This document shows, in pieces, positions 1-10,058 of a DNA stretch of 64,000 nucleotides. Under the pieces are notes generated by a model. It was not told the origin of the DNA, did not search any database, and saw only the letters and a program-made list of their open reading frames with translations. The translations under genes were made by a program, and so were the position numbers. Each line of letters opens with the position of its first letter. Within the stretch, counting starts at the first letter, position 1. This DNA is from Stagonosporopsis chrysanthemi (Eukaryota > Ascomycota > Dothideomycetes > Pleosporales > Didymellaceae): the NCBI GenBank assembly GCA_022560025.1, contig JAFISE010000145.1, positions 1-64,000 on the forward strand, read 5' to 3'.

Positions 1-1
1 A

Positions 2-310
2 GATGTACTCTGCAAAGACCCAGCAGACCCTCTGCCTGGACAGGAAGCCCCAAAACCCTCAGGTATCCCAATTCAAGGAGTTGAGGAATGGGAAGTACAA
101 GAGATACTCGCAAGTAAGCTAGTCCGACGACGCTTGAAGTACCGTGTGAGTTGGCTAGGACACGACCCCGACCTTACCTGGTACCCAGCGGAAAACTTTG
201 AGAACGCTCCCCACAAGCTGAGAGCGTTTCACGATAGGTATCCGCAATCACCAGGTCCCCCAACGCAGTTACCAAATTGGATCAAATCCTGGGAAGAGAA
301 CAGCCAGTAA
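2..310 (+). CDS. Ty3/gypsy pol C-terminus with chromodomain (5' partial)
   Basis: An open frame enters from the left edge and stops at TAA 308-310. About 50 residues form a typical retroelement chromodomain: it opens with EWEVQEIL, continues with YRVSWLGHDPDLTWYPAENF and ends with LRAFHDRYP. This arrangement is the C-terminal end of chromovirus-type Ty3/gypsy polyproteins, where it follows integrase and steers insertion toward heterochromatin. The Trp codons are intact, so this copy does not show the RIP damage seen from 1350 onward. The rest of the polyprotein lies outside the window. Confidence 0.9.
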   Translation, partial: DVLCKDPADPLPGQEAPKPSGIPIQGVEEWEVQEILASKLVRRRLKYRVSWLGHDPDLTWYPAENFENAPHKLRAFHDRYPQSPGPPTQLPNWIKSWEENSQ

Positions 311-427
311 CAGTTTGAGTGAGCACGTCATGAATTTAAAAGACAAAGAAGACCTAGACTACTCCGAACCCCCACCGACCCAACCAAGTAACAAAGGAAA
401 ACGTCCACCCTACTGTACATGTGGTGA

Positions 428-841
428 TCAAGCCGGAGCCTCACCAACGTCGCTCATCTCCTCCTCAGCGTCCACCAGGGGAGCATCCAAATCAGCCAAC
501 GCCTTTTCAGGCACTGACTTCTTTGGGCCCTTGCCCCTGGCGCTCCGCCGTGGAGCCTCAACCACCGGAGCCTGCAGGGATACCACAGCCTGCCTGAGCT
601 CCGCCACCTCATCCCGCAGGGACCTTACCTGCGCGGTGAGCGCCCCCATCGCCTCCATCGAGGCCCGATCAGTGACGGGCTGGACGTGGTACTGATGGAG
701 TAACACGTCGGCGGCCGACACCTCTTTGAGCTGCGCAGTCGCCACCTGCACCACACTCGCCAAGGCATGGGCTGACCGACGGAGGTCATCCCAAGCAGTC
801 TCACAACAGCTATAAGCCTGATAACGATCCGATTCGCCTAG
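428..841 (-). CDS. Antisense coiled-coil ORF in the tail of the gypsy element
   Basis: The minus strand is open from 841 down to a stop at 428, about 138 codons, between the pol stop and the 3' LTR. There is no early ATG; the first in-frame Met lies in SMEAMGAL, so translation would need that Met or an upstream spliced exon. The protein is heptad-like (AQVRSLRDEVAELRQAVVSL), followed by a basic patch (RRSARGKGPKK) and an acidic tail (DAEEEMSDV). I do not recognise the family. The region is GC-rich and unmutated, and composition looks protein-like, but the ORF could be a fortuitous opening opposite non-coding DNA. Antisense ORFs at this position are known from some plant gypsy elements. Confidence 0.4.
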   Translation of the reverse strand, partial: LGESDRYQAYSCCETAWDDLRRSAHALASVVQVATAQLKEVSAADVLLHQYHVQPVTDRASMEAMGALTAQVRSLRDEVAELRQAVVSLQAPVVEAPRRSARGKGPKKSVPEKALADLDAPLVDAEEEMSDVGEAPA

Positions 842-1057
842 TTATCGTTACTAGAGATCTTGCCTAGGACAGATAAGTGCGGGGTGGCTGACATAGGTTG
901 TGCGGCAAAACCTAAATAGAGGTTGACAACAGTGAAGGAAGACTAGAGTCTTAGGACGGATGGGAGTCGGATGTGTTTCACGCCCTCCTAAAGTTTGAAC
1001 CTTCATGGCACAAGAATTCTCCTTACAATTTTGCAGAATCAGGGACGATCTGCCTAC

Positions 1058-1068
1058 AAGGAGGGGGG
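1058..1068 (+). other. Polypurine tract of the gypsy element
   Basis: AAGGAGGGGGG lies three bases before the TGTAAG start of the LTR. This is the expected plus-strand priming site for reverse transcription. Confidence 0.75.
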
Positions 1069-1071
1069 TAA

Positions 1072-1349
1072 TGTAAGAACAAGCCCAGTTCTTCAAGCCC
1101 ACCTTACATCACCCGACAACTACCCGACTCAGATCCGTCTTCCAACTGCTCGTCGGTACAGTCTTCCCCGAGCTTCCAGGTATAAGAGGGGAAGCCTCTA
1201 CAGAGTTCAGATAGATAGTTTTGAAGTATCCTTTCGTACAAGACCTATAGGAATAGAGATCTAGTCCTGCAGTTTATCCCAGTGCTCCCATACACCTCGT
1301 AGCGGATACCTATGCGATTCGGACCCCTCTAGCATCCTGTGTCGTTACA
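1072..1349 (+). repeat. 3' LTR of Ty3/gypsy element (about 278 bp)
   Basis: The proposed LTR starts with TGTAAG just after the polypurine tract and ends with GTTACA, giving the TG...CA ends and short inverted TGTAA/TTACA termini expected of an LTR. A TATA-like TATAAGAGG lies near 1181, consistent with an internal promoter. Base composition changes abruptly to very AT-rich directly after 1349, supporting this end. The five bases after it (gaagc) are the candidate target-site duplication; the other copy is outside the window, as is the 5' LTR. Confidence 0.75.
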
Positions 1350-2378
1350 GAAGCTATAAAAGTAGTTATACTAGGCTTACTAAGAACTTTCTTTAAATAA
1401 AAGTAGTAAGTATATAAAGCTTTAAATAAAGCGTATATACTTTTTTATAGTACTTTAACAGAGTTATTAGACTATATAAGACTATTCTAAAAAGAGTTAA
1501 GTAATACTTATAGACCTAAACTCTAGGTAATAAGTATTAAGGTTATACTTTAAGCAAAGCTTGTAAGCACTTATTAATTAGTTTTTAGAGATAAATACAG
1601 TAATAGAGAGTTTGTAAGGCTAGCAGTAAAGAGTATAGATATAATCTGTCTTTCTTAAAAGCTAAGAGTAATAATAAGTAGTATAAAGTAGACTGTCTAG
1701 CTTAAAGGTTAAGTTAAGATTTAATAACAAAGATTGTTACTTAGGTTAAATACAAACTATAAGAGTTTGTGTTCTTACTTGCTATATACTAAGGCAGTCT
1801 TAAAGGTCTTAGAGTCTTAGCAACTTAAGTCTTATAGAACTGTAAGAGTTTAAGACAATAGGCTGCTCTTATTAGTCTATTATCTTATAGGTTGAATTAT
1901 AAGCTTAGTACAAGTCTTATAAGACGCTATGCCTAATTAGTATTAGTATTGTTACAAGTAGCTTATAATTCCTAGGCAAGGTAATAGCTTGCTAGAAGGT
2001 TGCTATCTTGTTCTATAATTCTTCTTTACTATAAAACCTAATACTTTCTTCTTTTTTAGTCTATGTTTGTAACAATAGGTTATCTCTATACTTTGCCTAA
2101 TAATATCTAAAGGTAGTTATTTATACTACTAAAAGACTATTATACAATACTTACTTAGATAAAAAAGGCTGCTAATATTATATACTGCTAAAAAAATTAC
2201 CTAAAGCTAGTGTAAGATAAAAAGCTTATAAAAGAGCAAGATAGGTATAAATAAGATTTAAAAAGTAAGTAAAGAGATAAAAAGACTCTAAAAAGGCTAA
2301 AAAAAAAGTAGTCTAAGCTATAACAGCCTAAAAAAGGCTAAACAAGCACTACTAAGGCTAAAGACTTTAGCTCTTTAT

Positions 2379-2420
2379 TGTTAAGAGTGTAAAAAAGTTA
2401 GATATTACTAACTAAACTGT
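2379..2420 (+). pseudogene. gag zinc-knuckle remnant
   Basis: Fourteen codons keep the spacing C-x2-C-x4-(H)-x4-C of a retroviral-type CCHC zinc knuckle. The His position reads TAC (Tyr), one C-to-T step from CAC, and two positions are stops. This marks the end of the nucleocapsid part of the gag region. Confidence 0.65.
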
Positions 2421-3289
2421 CTATATTCTAAAAAGTCTAAGAAACCTATTAAAGAGTTAGACTTAGAAAAAGAAAAGAAGTAAAAGAACTAAAAGTCTAC
2501 TTTCTTGCCTATATCTCTTATATTTAAAAAAGTAAAGACCTTAGTACTTTTTATACTATACTATACTCTTAACTAGTATACTTGCTTATAGTTTAAGTAG
2601 TTGTAAGATTATTAAACGCAATAGAGTGTCTAGTTAATAGAGGTTCTTAGCTAAACCTGCTGTCTGTAATAATAGTAAAGAAGTAAAATCTCTAAGTTAA
2701 TCTCTTACTAAAGCTATTAGTAGAAGGAGTAAATAGTAGCAATATACATGTATATAGTACTACTACTATTATAACTACTATTACTAACTCTAAAAGTAAT
2801 AAAAAAGTTTAAGAGATACTGTTTATAGTTATAGACTTAAAAAAGTACTAAGTATACCTTAGTCTGCCTTAGATTAATATATATTAACTTAAACTATACT
2901 ATATTATAAAGTAAATACTGTTTAGAAGAGAAAAGACTAAAGAAAGGCTTTTTTTCTAACTAGTTGCTACTAAAGATACTAAAGAGTTTAAGAGTATAAT
3001 ACACAACTCTATAGTAAAGGTATATATATACCTTGTTAACTTTATAGGCTAGAGTAGGCTACAGGTAACTAATATAGACTACCTTTTCTTATAGTATACT
3101 AAGTTTTCTAATATTATATTAGAAGACAACTTAAAAGTCCTTCTTAAATACAGTTTAAACAACCTAGCTATTGATATAGTAGAAGGCAAGAGCCTGCTTT
3201 TTAAACTACTTTATAGTCTCTTAGAGGCTAAGTTAGTAGTATTATAAAAGTACTTAACTAACTTTATAGCAAGAAGTTAGATATAATAC

Positions 3290-3860
3290 TTAAGATTGCT
3301 AGTAAGTACTTTTATACTCTTTAAAAAAAAAACTAGCAGCCTATACCTTTGTATTAACTATAAAGGCCTTAACAAGGTTACTATAAAAAACTACTACTTT
3401 CTACCTTTAATATCTAAATCTTTAGAGCGTTTTTTATAAGTAAAAATATATTTAAAGTTAGATATTAAAAATACTTACTATAAGATTAGAATTAAAGAAG
3501 AAGATAAATAGAAGATAGCTTTTTATACAAGATATAGCTATTTTAAATATAAGGTTATACCTTTTAGCTTTACTAACACTTTTACACAATTTTAAGTATA
3601 TATTAACAAAGCTTTGTTAGGTTTAATTAATATATTCTATATTATAAACTTAGATAACATTCTAATCTTTTCTAATATAGAAGAAGAGTATATACTCTAT
3701 ATAAAAAAAGTACTTAGAAGACTCTATAACTATAAACTATTTATTAAGCTTTTAAAGTATAAGTAGTATACTTAGTATACAGAGTACCTTAGATATATTA
3801 TCTTACCTACAGAGGTAAGTATTAACCTATAATAAGTTAAAACAATCTAAAATTAGCTAT
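3290..3860 (+). pseudogene. Reverse transcriptase remnant (Ty3/gypsy)
   Basis: Readable blocks include LCINYKGLNKVTIKN (canonical LCVDYRGLNKVTIKN), LKLDIKNTYYKIRIKE, YKVIPFSFTNTFTQF (canonical PFGLTNAPATFQ) and LDNILIFS around the YxDD active site. Several Trp/Gln codons are TAG or TAA. The changes fit G-to-A and C-to-T transitions. Confidence 0.85.
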
Positions 3861-4049
3861 TACTAGCTATAGTACGCAATATATAGGTGTTTATTAGATT
3901 TATAAACTACTATTGCTAGTTTATTGTAAGATTTAGCTATATAGTCTTACTGCTAACGTCTCTTACTAAGAAAGAAGCAAGATAGACCTAAGGCAGCCCT
4001 ACTATAAAGAGAGAAGAAAGCTAATCTTTATAGCTCTTACTAAAGGTAG

Positions 4050-4340
4050 TTAAAGTGTTTAATTAGCTAAAAAATGCGTTCTTAGGAGTTTCTATCTTAG
4101 TATATTTTAAAAGAAAGAAAAAGACTAGACTTAAAGTTAATGCGTTAGGCAGCGCTATATTAGGTATTCTAAGCTAGTATAGCCTAGAACCTAGAAGAAA
4201 AGACTAGTAAAGACTAGTAGACTTCTACTTACGTAAGTTAATTGCTATAGAGTACAACTATAATATGTATAACTAGAAATTGCTTATAATAGTTAGTAGT
4301 ATTAAGTATTAGTACTACTACTTCTAGAAAATCTATTTTA
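4050..4340 (+). pseudogene. RNase H remnant (Ty3/gypsy)
   Basis: Downstream of RT in the same orientation, blocks such as LKNAFLGVSILVYF, LGSAILGILS, VDFYLRKLIAIEYNY and ELLIIVSSIKY-like text match the RNase H region of gypsy pol. Multiple internal stops are present. Confidence 0.7.
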
Positions 4341-4969
4341 ATATTCTTATAGACTATATAAACTTTAAATAGTTTATAGAAACTAAGGTATTAAATAATA
4401 GATAGGTAAAGTTGTATTTAGTATTAAGCTAGTATAATTTTACACTCTTTTACTAATTAAAAAGTACAAATCTAGCTAATAGCTTATTAAAGCAACTTAA
4501 TTATATATTAAAAGTATAATATCTCTTTTAAAAATATAATAAGGCCTTTATATAGCTTTTTAAAGACTTACTTACAGGCAAGAAAGATACTAGCTTGTAA
4601 ATCTTAGTAGTACTTACTAGATTAACTAAATTAAAGACTCTATTAAAAGAGACAAGGCTAGCTCTAAGTAAATTTTTAAAAGTAAAAGAATAATTACTTA
4701 AAGCTTTAAAGGCAGCTAAGAAAGTAATTAATATAGAATCTAATAAAGTAAGTGTAAGTAGTAAAGGCAACTTAATTAAAAGCTATAATACTATACAGTA
4801 GCCTAGCAATCTATATAAAGAGCTGCTTAAACTTATAATAATAATAAAAAAAGCTTTTATAATAGAAGAGTATTATAACAGCCTGCTTACTAGTTATTTT
4901 AGTGCAAAAAAAACTCTAGAAAAGCTCTAGTACTAATATTAATAGAAAGAGATAAAAGTAGACATAGAA

Positions 4970-5640
4970 TAGTACTGTTATAAGTATATACTTTGTAAAA
5001 GGTTAACACCTGCTTAGTATTAGCCTTATAACTTACTAGCACTCTTTCTTCTACTAAATTAAGTATAGCAAGAAGTAATAATAGATTTTATTACTAAACT
5101 ACTACTAAGTAAGATAAATAGCATTATGTATAATACTATACTTATAGTAGTATGCTAACTTACAAAAATAGCATACTACATACCTATAAAAAGAGACTAA
5201 GACAGTATTAACCTAGCTTAGGCTTAGATTAAAAAAGTAATTTAACTCTATAGTATACTTAAAAGAGTAATCTTAGACAGAGGTCTCTTAATAAATACTA
5301 AATACTAGAATATATTTTAGCACTACTTTAACTTAAGAAGAGTTCTTTTGTCTACTTACTACCTTTAAATAGATAGACAAACTAAAAGACAAAACTAAAC
5401 ACTAGAATAGTACCTTTAGTACTACTATTTTCTAGAATAGGACAATTAAGCCTTATAAATATTAATTACAGAGTTTATATATAATAATAGTATATATACA
5501 ACTATAAGAAGTACTTTATTTATAGCAAACTATAATATAACTCTTTATAGCACAGATTAGCCTATAATACTCTTTAGGCAGAGAAAATTACTTCTAAGAA
5601 AACAAGTTGCTATAAAGGTCCTAGAAATACAAAGAGAATA
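4970..5640 (+). pseudogene. Integrase remnant (Ty3/gypsy)
   Basis: A zinc-binding-like region (YILCKRLTPA) is followed by core blocks: IDFITKLLLS, ILIVVC-stop-LTKIAYYIPI, VILDRGLLI, STYYL and NSIYTTIRSTLF-like text matching the typical DFIxGLPxS, VVVDRLTKMAHYIP and SDRG motifs of gypsy integrase. Stops replace Trp/Gln and catalytic Asp codons are partly converted. Confidence 0.8.
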
Positions 5641-5972
5641 TAAAAGTAAAATTATTACTACTAATACCTACTAAGAGGCATACTAGAATAAAAGTAAGCT
5701 TACTATGCCTTTTAAGATTAGAGACTAAGTTATAATCTCTAATTGCTATATAAAGTCTACTAAGCTAAAGCAGAAGCTAGACTAGAAGTATATTAGACTA
5801 AGGCGCATAGTAGCCTAGATTAGCTTAACAGCGTTTAAAGTAGACCTCTTAGGCTTATAAGCAGTATATCTAGTATTCTATACGTTGTTACTTAAGCCTT
5901 TTAACTATAAAGAGTTAATTATATACTTAAAGGTTAAGATTATAAATACTTTGTGTATTTTTAGTAATAATA

Positions 5973-6125
5973 TATAGGAGGTAAAAAGAATAATTAAAAG
6001 AAAACAAGATAACAATAGCTAATAGCTTTATTACGTTAAGTAAGTTAGTTACTCTAAGTCTAAGAACTTATAAGAGCTAAGAGTAAATATTTCTTTTAAT
6101 GCACTTAAATAATTCTAAGACAGTA
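5973..6125 (+). pseudogene. Chromodomain remnant of the decayed gypsy element
   Basis: A block beginning EVKRIIKRKQDN and continuing with LYYVK-stop-VSYSKSKNL, then NISFNALK, matches the chromodomain pattern WEVExIxxxR...YLVKWxGYxxxxNTWEPxxNL. It occupies the C-terminal position after integrase, as in the intact element at the window start. Confidence 0.65.
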
Positions 6126-6582
6126 ATAAAATACTCTTAAGAAGAAAACCTATAGAAGTATAAGCTAAAAGGTAGCTAGGTTAGCTACCTAAAAAGAAAG
6201 AGAACAGACCTATAAATATTAAAAAATTCTAAGTATAAAATCTAAAAGTACCTTTACTTGTTTTTTCCTACTAGGTTTTTAAGTGTTTAATAGTACTTAG
6301 ATTTATCTAAAGAGTATATAAAGTATTATAGCTTAAAATAGCCTATAATATTATATAGCAGGTTATAAGAATTAGAAATATAATTAAAAACTCTATTAGA
6401 AACTAGAGATATACTCTATAAAGGCAGGTATACTAAGAAAGGCTTAAAAAGAGCTACTATTAACTAGAATGCTAGAGAAAGTACCTTTATGCTGTAAAAT
6501 AGCATAGAATATCCTACTAGATACTAAACTACTACACTACAGCCTAGAAGTACACAAAAAAGTACTATTTTTTTTATACTTA

Positions 6583-7210
6583 ACTTTATTAATCTTATTA
6601 GTAGTAGTGTACTTTACTTAACTAGACTTTCTAGCCTTATAGGTCTCTAAAGCAGCAATCTTAGCTTTAAAAGTGTTAATCTTAGCTAAAAAGAAACGCT
6701 TTTTTAGATTAGCTATACTAGCTTTGCTCTTACTCTATAATATATTAGAATATAGTATTCTAGCATAGGATAGTACAGAATAGCTTAGAAAAAGCAAGAC
6801 TAACCTTTTTAGATAGAGAGTTAGTTATAGAGTTAATATCTACTTTAAGCTTGTGCTTAAAGGCTATAAGCTTAGCCTTAGTAGTTGCCTTGTTGTACTT
6901 ATAGGTCTTACTACGTACTTTAGACTATAGGTTATTGTGTTTACCTAAAGCGCTAGAGTAAAAGGTAAAGTAGTTAGCTTAAAGTAAGTAGTTACTATAA
7001 AGGTTAATAATACCTTATTCTAGCTTAGAATAGGCCTTAATAACTTACAACTAGATAGTCTTAGTAAAGGCAATATAATACTTTATAATAGAAGCTTCTA
7101 TAGTAATCTTCTAAATAGTAGTAGTATTATTAGCTTCTTACTACTAGAAATAGCTATAGAGCGTCTTAAGGTCTTTATTAAAGGCTTTAGCAAGCTATAA
7201 CGCGTTAGAA
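6583..7210 (-). pseudogene. Decayed minus-strand coding remnant after the gypsy pol
   Basis: Read on the minus strand, this stretch gives protein-like text in which stops are almost all TAG/TAA at likely Gln or Trp positions (for example TKAKLIAFKHKLKVDINS and KIAALETYKARKSS). Part looks like a coiled coil followed by a basic segment. It sits downstream of the gypsy chromodomain on the opposite strand, the same relative place as the antisense ORF at 428-841. I cannot show homology between the two by eye; it could instead be a separate element inserted in reverse. Confidence 0.35.
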
Positions 7211-8580
7211 GAGAGTATAATACTACAGAATAGTACTAAATACTGCAAAACAGTTACTATTAAATAAAGAGCAGTAGAAGTACTTTATATACTAGACAGA
7301 TAGCGTATTCTTAATTAAAATAAGCTAGAGCCTAAAGTACTTGCAGTTTACAGTAGTAAAGATAAGAAAGCAGTACCTAAAAGCGCTATAGAAGTAAACC
7401 TAGCTAAAAGTAAAATAGTAGACGTAGTAAGTATATATATAGTATAACCTTATAGCAAAATTAGCTATAATATTTAAAACCTTGCTTTAATTTATTATTA
7501 TAGCTATAAACAAGTAATTATAAGCAACTATAAGTTGTTATAAGGTAAAGTAGCTCTTAACAGTCTATAACACTATAGTTAGCTAGAGCTAGATTTAGAG
7601 AGGACAAGAATAGCCTTTCTTAGCTACTGCTAGCTAATTTAAGCTATAATAGGCTATAATAAGGCATAATAGTACAGACTAGGACACTATCTTAAAGATC
7701 TAAAAAGAGTTAAAATTTTAAAAATATATACTAATTAGTAGGTAAAAGTAAGAGTAATAGACTAAAATAGAAAGAAAAAGACTATTATATAGTACTCTAC
7801 TCTGCAGTAGCAATATAGTAAGCATAGGCTATTATAGTAAAGGTAAAGTAAAAGCAGGTAGGTAAAGGTAGGTTAAAATCTAAGAATTTAACAGAATTTC
7901 TAGATAGCTAAGATTACTACTAAATAAACCTCTCTAAACTACTTAGTGCTAATATAGGCTATAATAGCTTACAGCTACTCTAAGAGCTCTAGAAGATACC
8001 TACCTAGGTTGTTTAGTCTTAAAAAAGAAATATTATTAGCCTTCTAAGTTTATAGAAGCTGTAAAGCTAAATAGCAAGGCCTATTATAAAGGCTAGAAGT
8101 CTGCTGTACTATTCTTACTTAGAAGTAAATAGTCTACTGTCTACTAATTAAGTCTGTACCTAATCTCTAGATATTATACTACTTGTTACTTTAATACTTT
8201 ACTCTTTTCTATGCCCTTAGACTATAGGTTCTAATAGTTAATAGGTTATAATATATTAAAGAAGATAGTATAAATATTAATAGTAAGAGTAGCAAAGCTA
8301 AGAGCAGTAATATTAATAAGAGTATTATAAAGGTTAATAACAAGACTAATATAAATACTAACTATATTAAGCTGTACTTTAATTAGCTAATAAGTAAAGA
8401 TATTACTAATTATAAGTATCTTTTTATAGTTAAAAAGGCTACAGCTATTAAGTATTTTGCTAGCAAAGACAGCTATATATAGTGCAAAAACACTAAGGTT
8501 TACTTAAATCTCTATAGTAAACTTACTAAAGCTAAAACAAAAGATAAGTAAAAAATTAAAGATAAGCTAAAAGTAGTAAC
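7211..8580. other. RIP-mutated DNA, content not identified
   Basis: This TA-rich stretch contains scattered short protein-like blocks on both strands, for example KKATAIKYFASKDSYI near 8.43 kb on the plus strand, but no domain I can name. It may include the far LTR of the decayed element or the mutated 5' part of the helicase gene that follows. Confidence 0.5.
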
Positions 8581-9968
8581 TAAAAGCTATACAACTACTT
8601 TCTTAAGTACTATGTTAATATAATGTTTGTTACCTGCTCTTCTATGTTAAACAATACTCTGCAGAAGTTTAAGCCTTAGGTAGTTACAATTAACAAAGCT
8701 AGTCAAGCAACCCTAGTAGGCATCTACATAACTACAGGCCCTTTTAAGGAGTCTGTGTTGCTACTTAACCTAACTAGCAACTATGTACAACTGTGTCCTA
8801 AGGTAATTGCTAGCAAGCAGAATAAGGCACTTTATACGCTTAAGACTTCTCACTTTAAGAAGCACATCACAGGGGTAGAGATTAGTGGCCACACCACGTG
8901 CTCCAGGAGCAATATCGCTCTCATCCAGACATCACGTCGTTCGCGAATGAGCATCTGTACAAGGGAAAAATCGTCAACAATTCGTCCACTGCAGTAATCA
9001 CTGCCAAACACAAGACTCTGCAGCAACTCTTCAATCCCCTTGGGAAGGCTTGGAACAAGAAGTGGCGTATGGGAATCGATGTTCGTGGCGTCTCTCGGTT
9101 ATTCGAAGACACAGATTCAGTCTACAACGAAGCTGAAGCCGACCTCATTGTAAGACTCGTTGCCAAGATGATCAGATTCGTTCCTGAAGGAGATGTATCT
9201 ACGTCGGCACCAGAGCAGATTCACCTCAAAGATATCGGCATCCAAACTCCCTACGAGGGTCAGGTCCGGGTAATCTATCGCAAACTTCGTGCAGCTTGCA
9301 TCTCCCCAAAGGAGCTCCAGTACCTCGTCACAACCAACAGCATTCAACGCAGAGAAGCTCTTATCTGTATTACAAGTGGTGTCGCTGCGCACGAGACAGA
9401 TGTGAACAAGGGCTTGAAATACGTATCCGACAAGATCAAGATTGCAGTCAACACCACTCGAGCCCAATATCTTGACGTTCACGTTGGTAACCTTGGCCCT
9501 GCGATTGCCTACCTCCACGATAGGAAAAGACTCGAGGTGGCCATTCTCAGCTCAAAGCGTTGCGCTATGTATCGGGCTCTGATCGAGCATCTGCACGACA
9601 CCCAATCGATCATCACCTCTACCGACTTCGATCGTGCTGTGCTTGCAGACGAGCAAGAGAGGCTTCTGGAGTCAGCCCACAATCAGCGATACGACTACAA
9701 GTTGACGAGAGCCTCTGCGAAGCCTGGCGATTCTAACACACCGAAGTCCACAAACCATGTCGCGGCTTCCATGAACGCTGGTACTTCCAGAACTGGGAAG
9801 CTCCAAACTTCTGTCAAGATCAAGCAGGGTAAAAACCAGAAGAAGAAGGTGGCCTTCAAAGCCAAGGCAGAAGCTGCGGGCATGAGCCAATCACAGTACA
9901 GGAATCACCTCGCAAGGGAGCGAGCAGCAGAGGCGGAAGCTGAAGCTGATGCGAAGGAGAGCGATTAG
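8581..9968 (+). pseudogene. Superfamily-1 (UPF1-like) helicase, 5'-truncated and RIP-damaged
   Basis: Two plus-strand frames together give the C-terminal half of an SF1 helicase. Frame one (about 8581-8892) holds FVTCSSMLNNTLQKFKP, a stop at 8677-8679, motif II changed from DEASQA to NKASQA (8692-8697, two G-to-A steps) and motif III as NYVQLCPKV. After an apparent 2-nt insertion in the AC-rich stretch at 8893-8894 the frame shifts to one open from about 8895 to the stop at 9966-9968: LQEQYRSHPDI, IGIQTPYEGQV, a motif V-like SIQRRE (canonical QGRE) and NTTRAQY (motif VI). The C-terminus is basic and low complexity. With the Walker A region lost, active-site residues changed and the frame broken, it cannot be a working helicase. 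Damage is densest next to the transposon block. Confidence 0.85.
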
Positions 9969-10058
9969 CTGGGGTTTCAAACATCTCTTTGTAAATAAGG
10001 TGCTGGACTGCTTCCTGTCCGCAAGATTACAGCGCACTTGCCCCCTCCCCCTCCCCCC

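Larger units (their letters stand above)
1350..6130 (+). mobile_element. Decayed Ty3/gypsy chromovirus-type retrotransposon
   Basis: In one orientation the block holds, in order, a CCHC-type zinc knuckle remnant (2379-2420), reverse transcriptase (about 3290-3860), RNase H (about 4050-4340), integrase (about 4970-5640) and a chromodomain (about 5973-6125). The order RT-RNase H-integrase identifies Ty3/gypsy rather than copia; the terminal chromodomain points to the chromovirus clade. All domains are riddled with TAG/TAA stops and D-to-N, E-to-K, H-to-Y type changes. I could not define its LTRs. The unmutated element ending at 1349 lies immediately upstream, so the two may be nested. Confidence 0.85.
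1350..8640. repeat. TA-rich RIP-mutated heterochromatic block
   Basis: Composition switches from mixed to overwhelmingly A/T, with TpA dinucleotides everywhere and CpA/TpG rare, the classic product of RIP (C-to-T in CpA context on both strands). Decayed coding blocks read on both strands with TAG/TAA at positions where Trp or Gln is expected. No long ORF survives. The right edge is gradual (8.55-8.9 kb), running into the helicase pseudogene. Confidence 0.9.
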
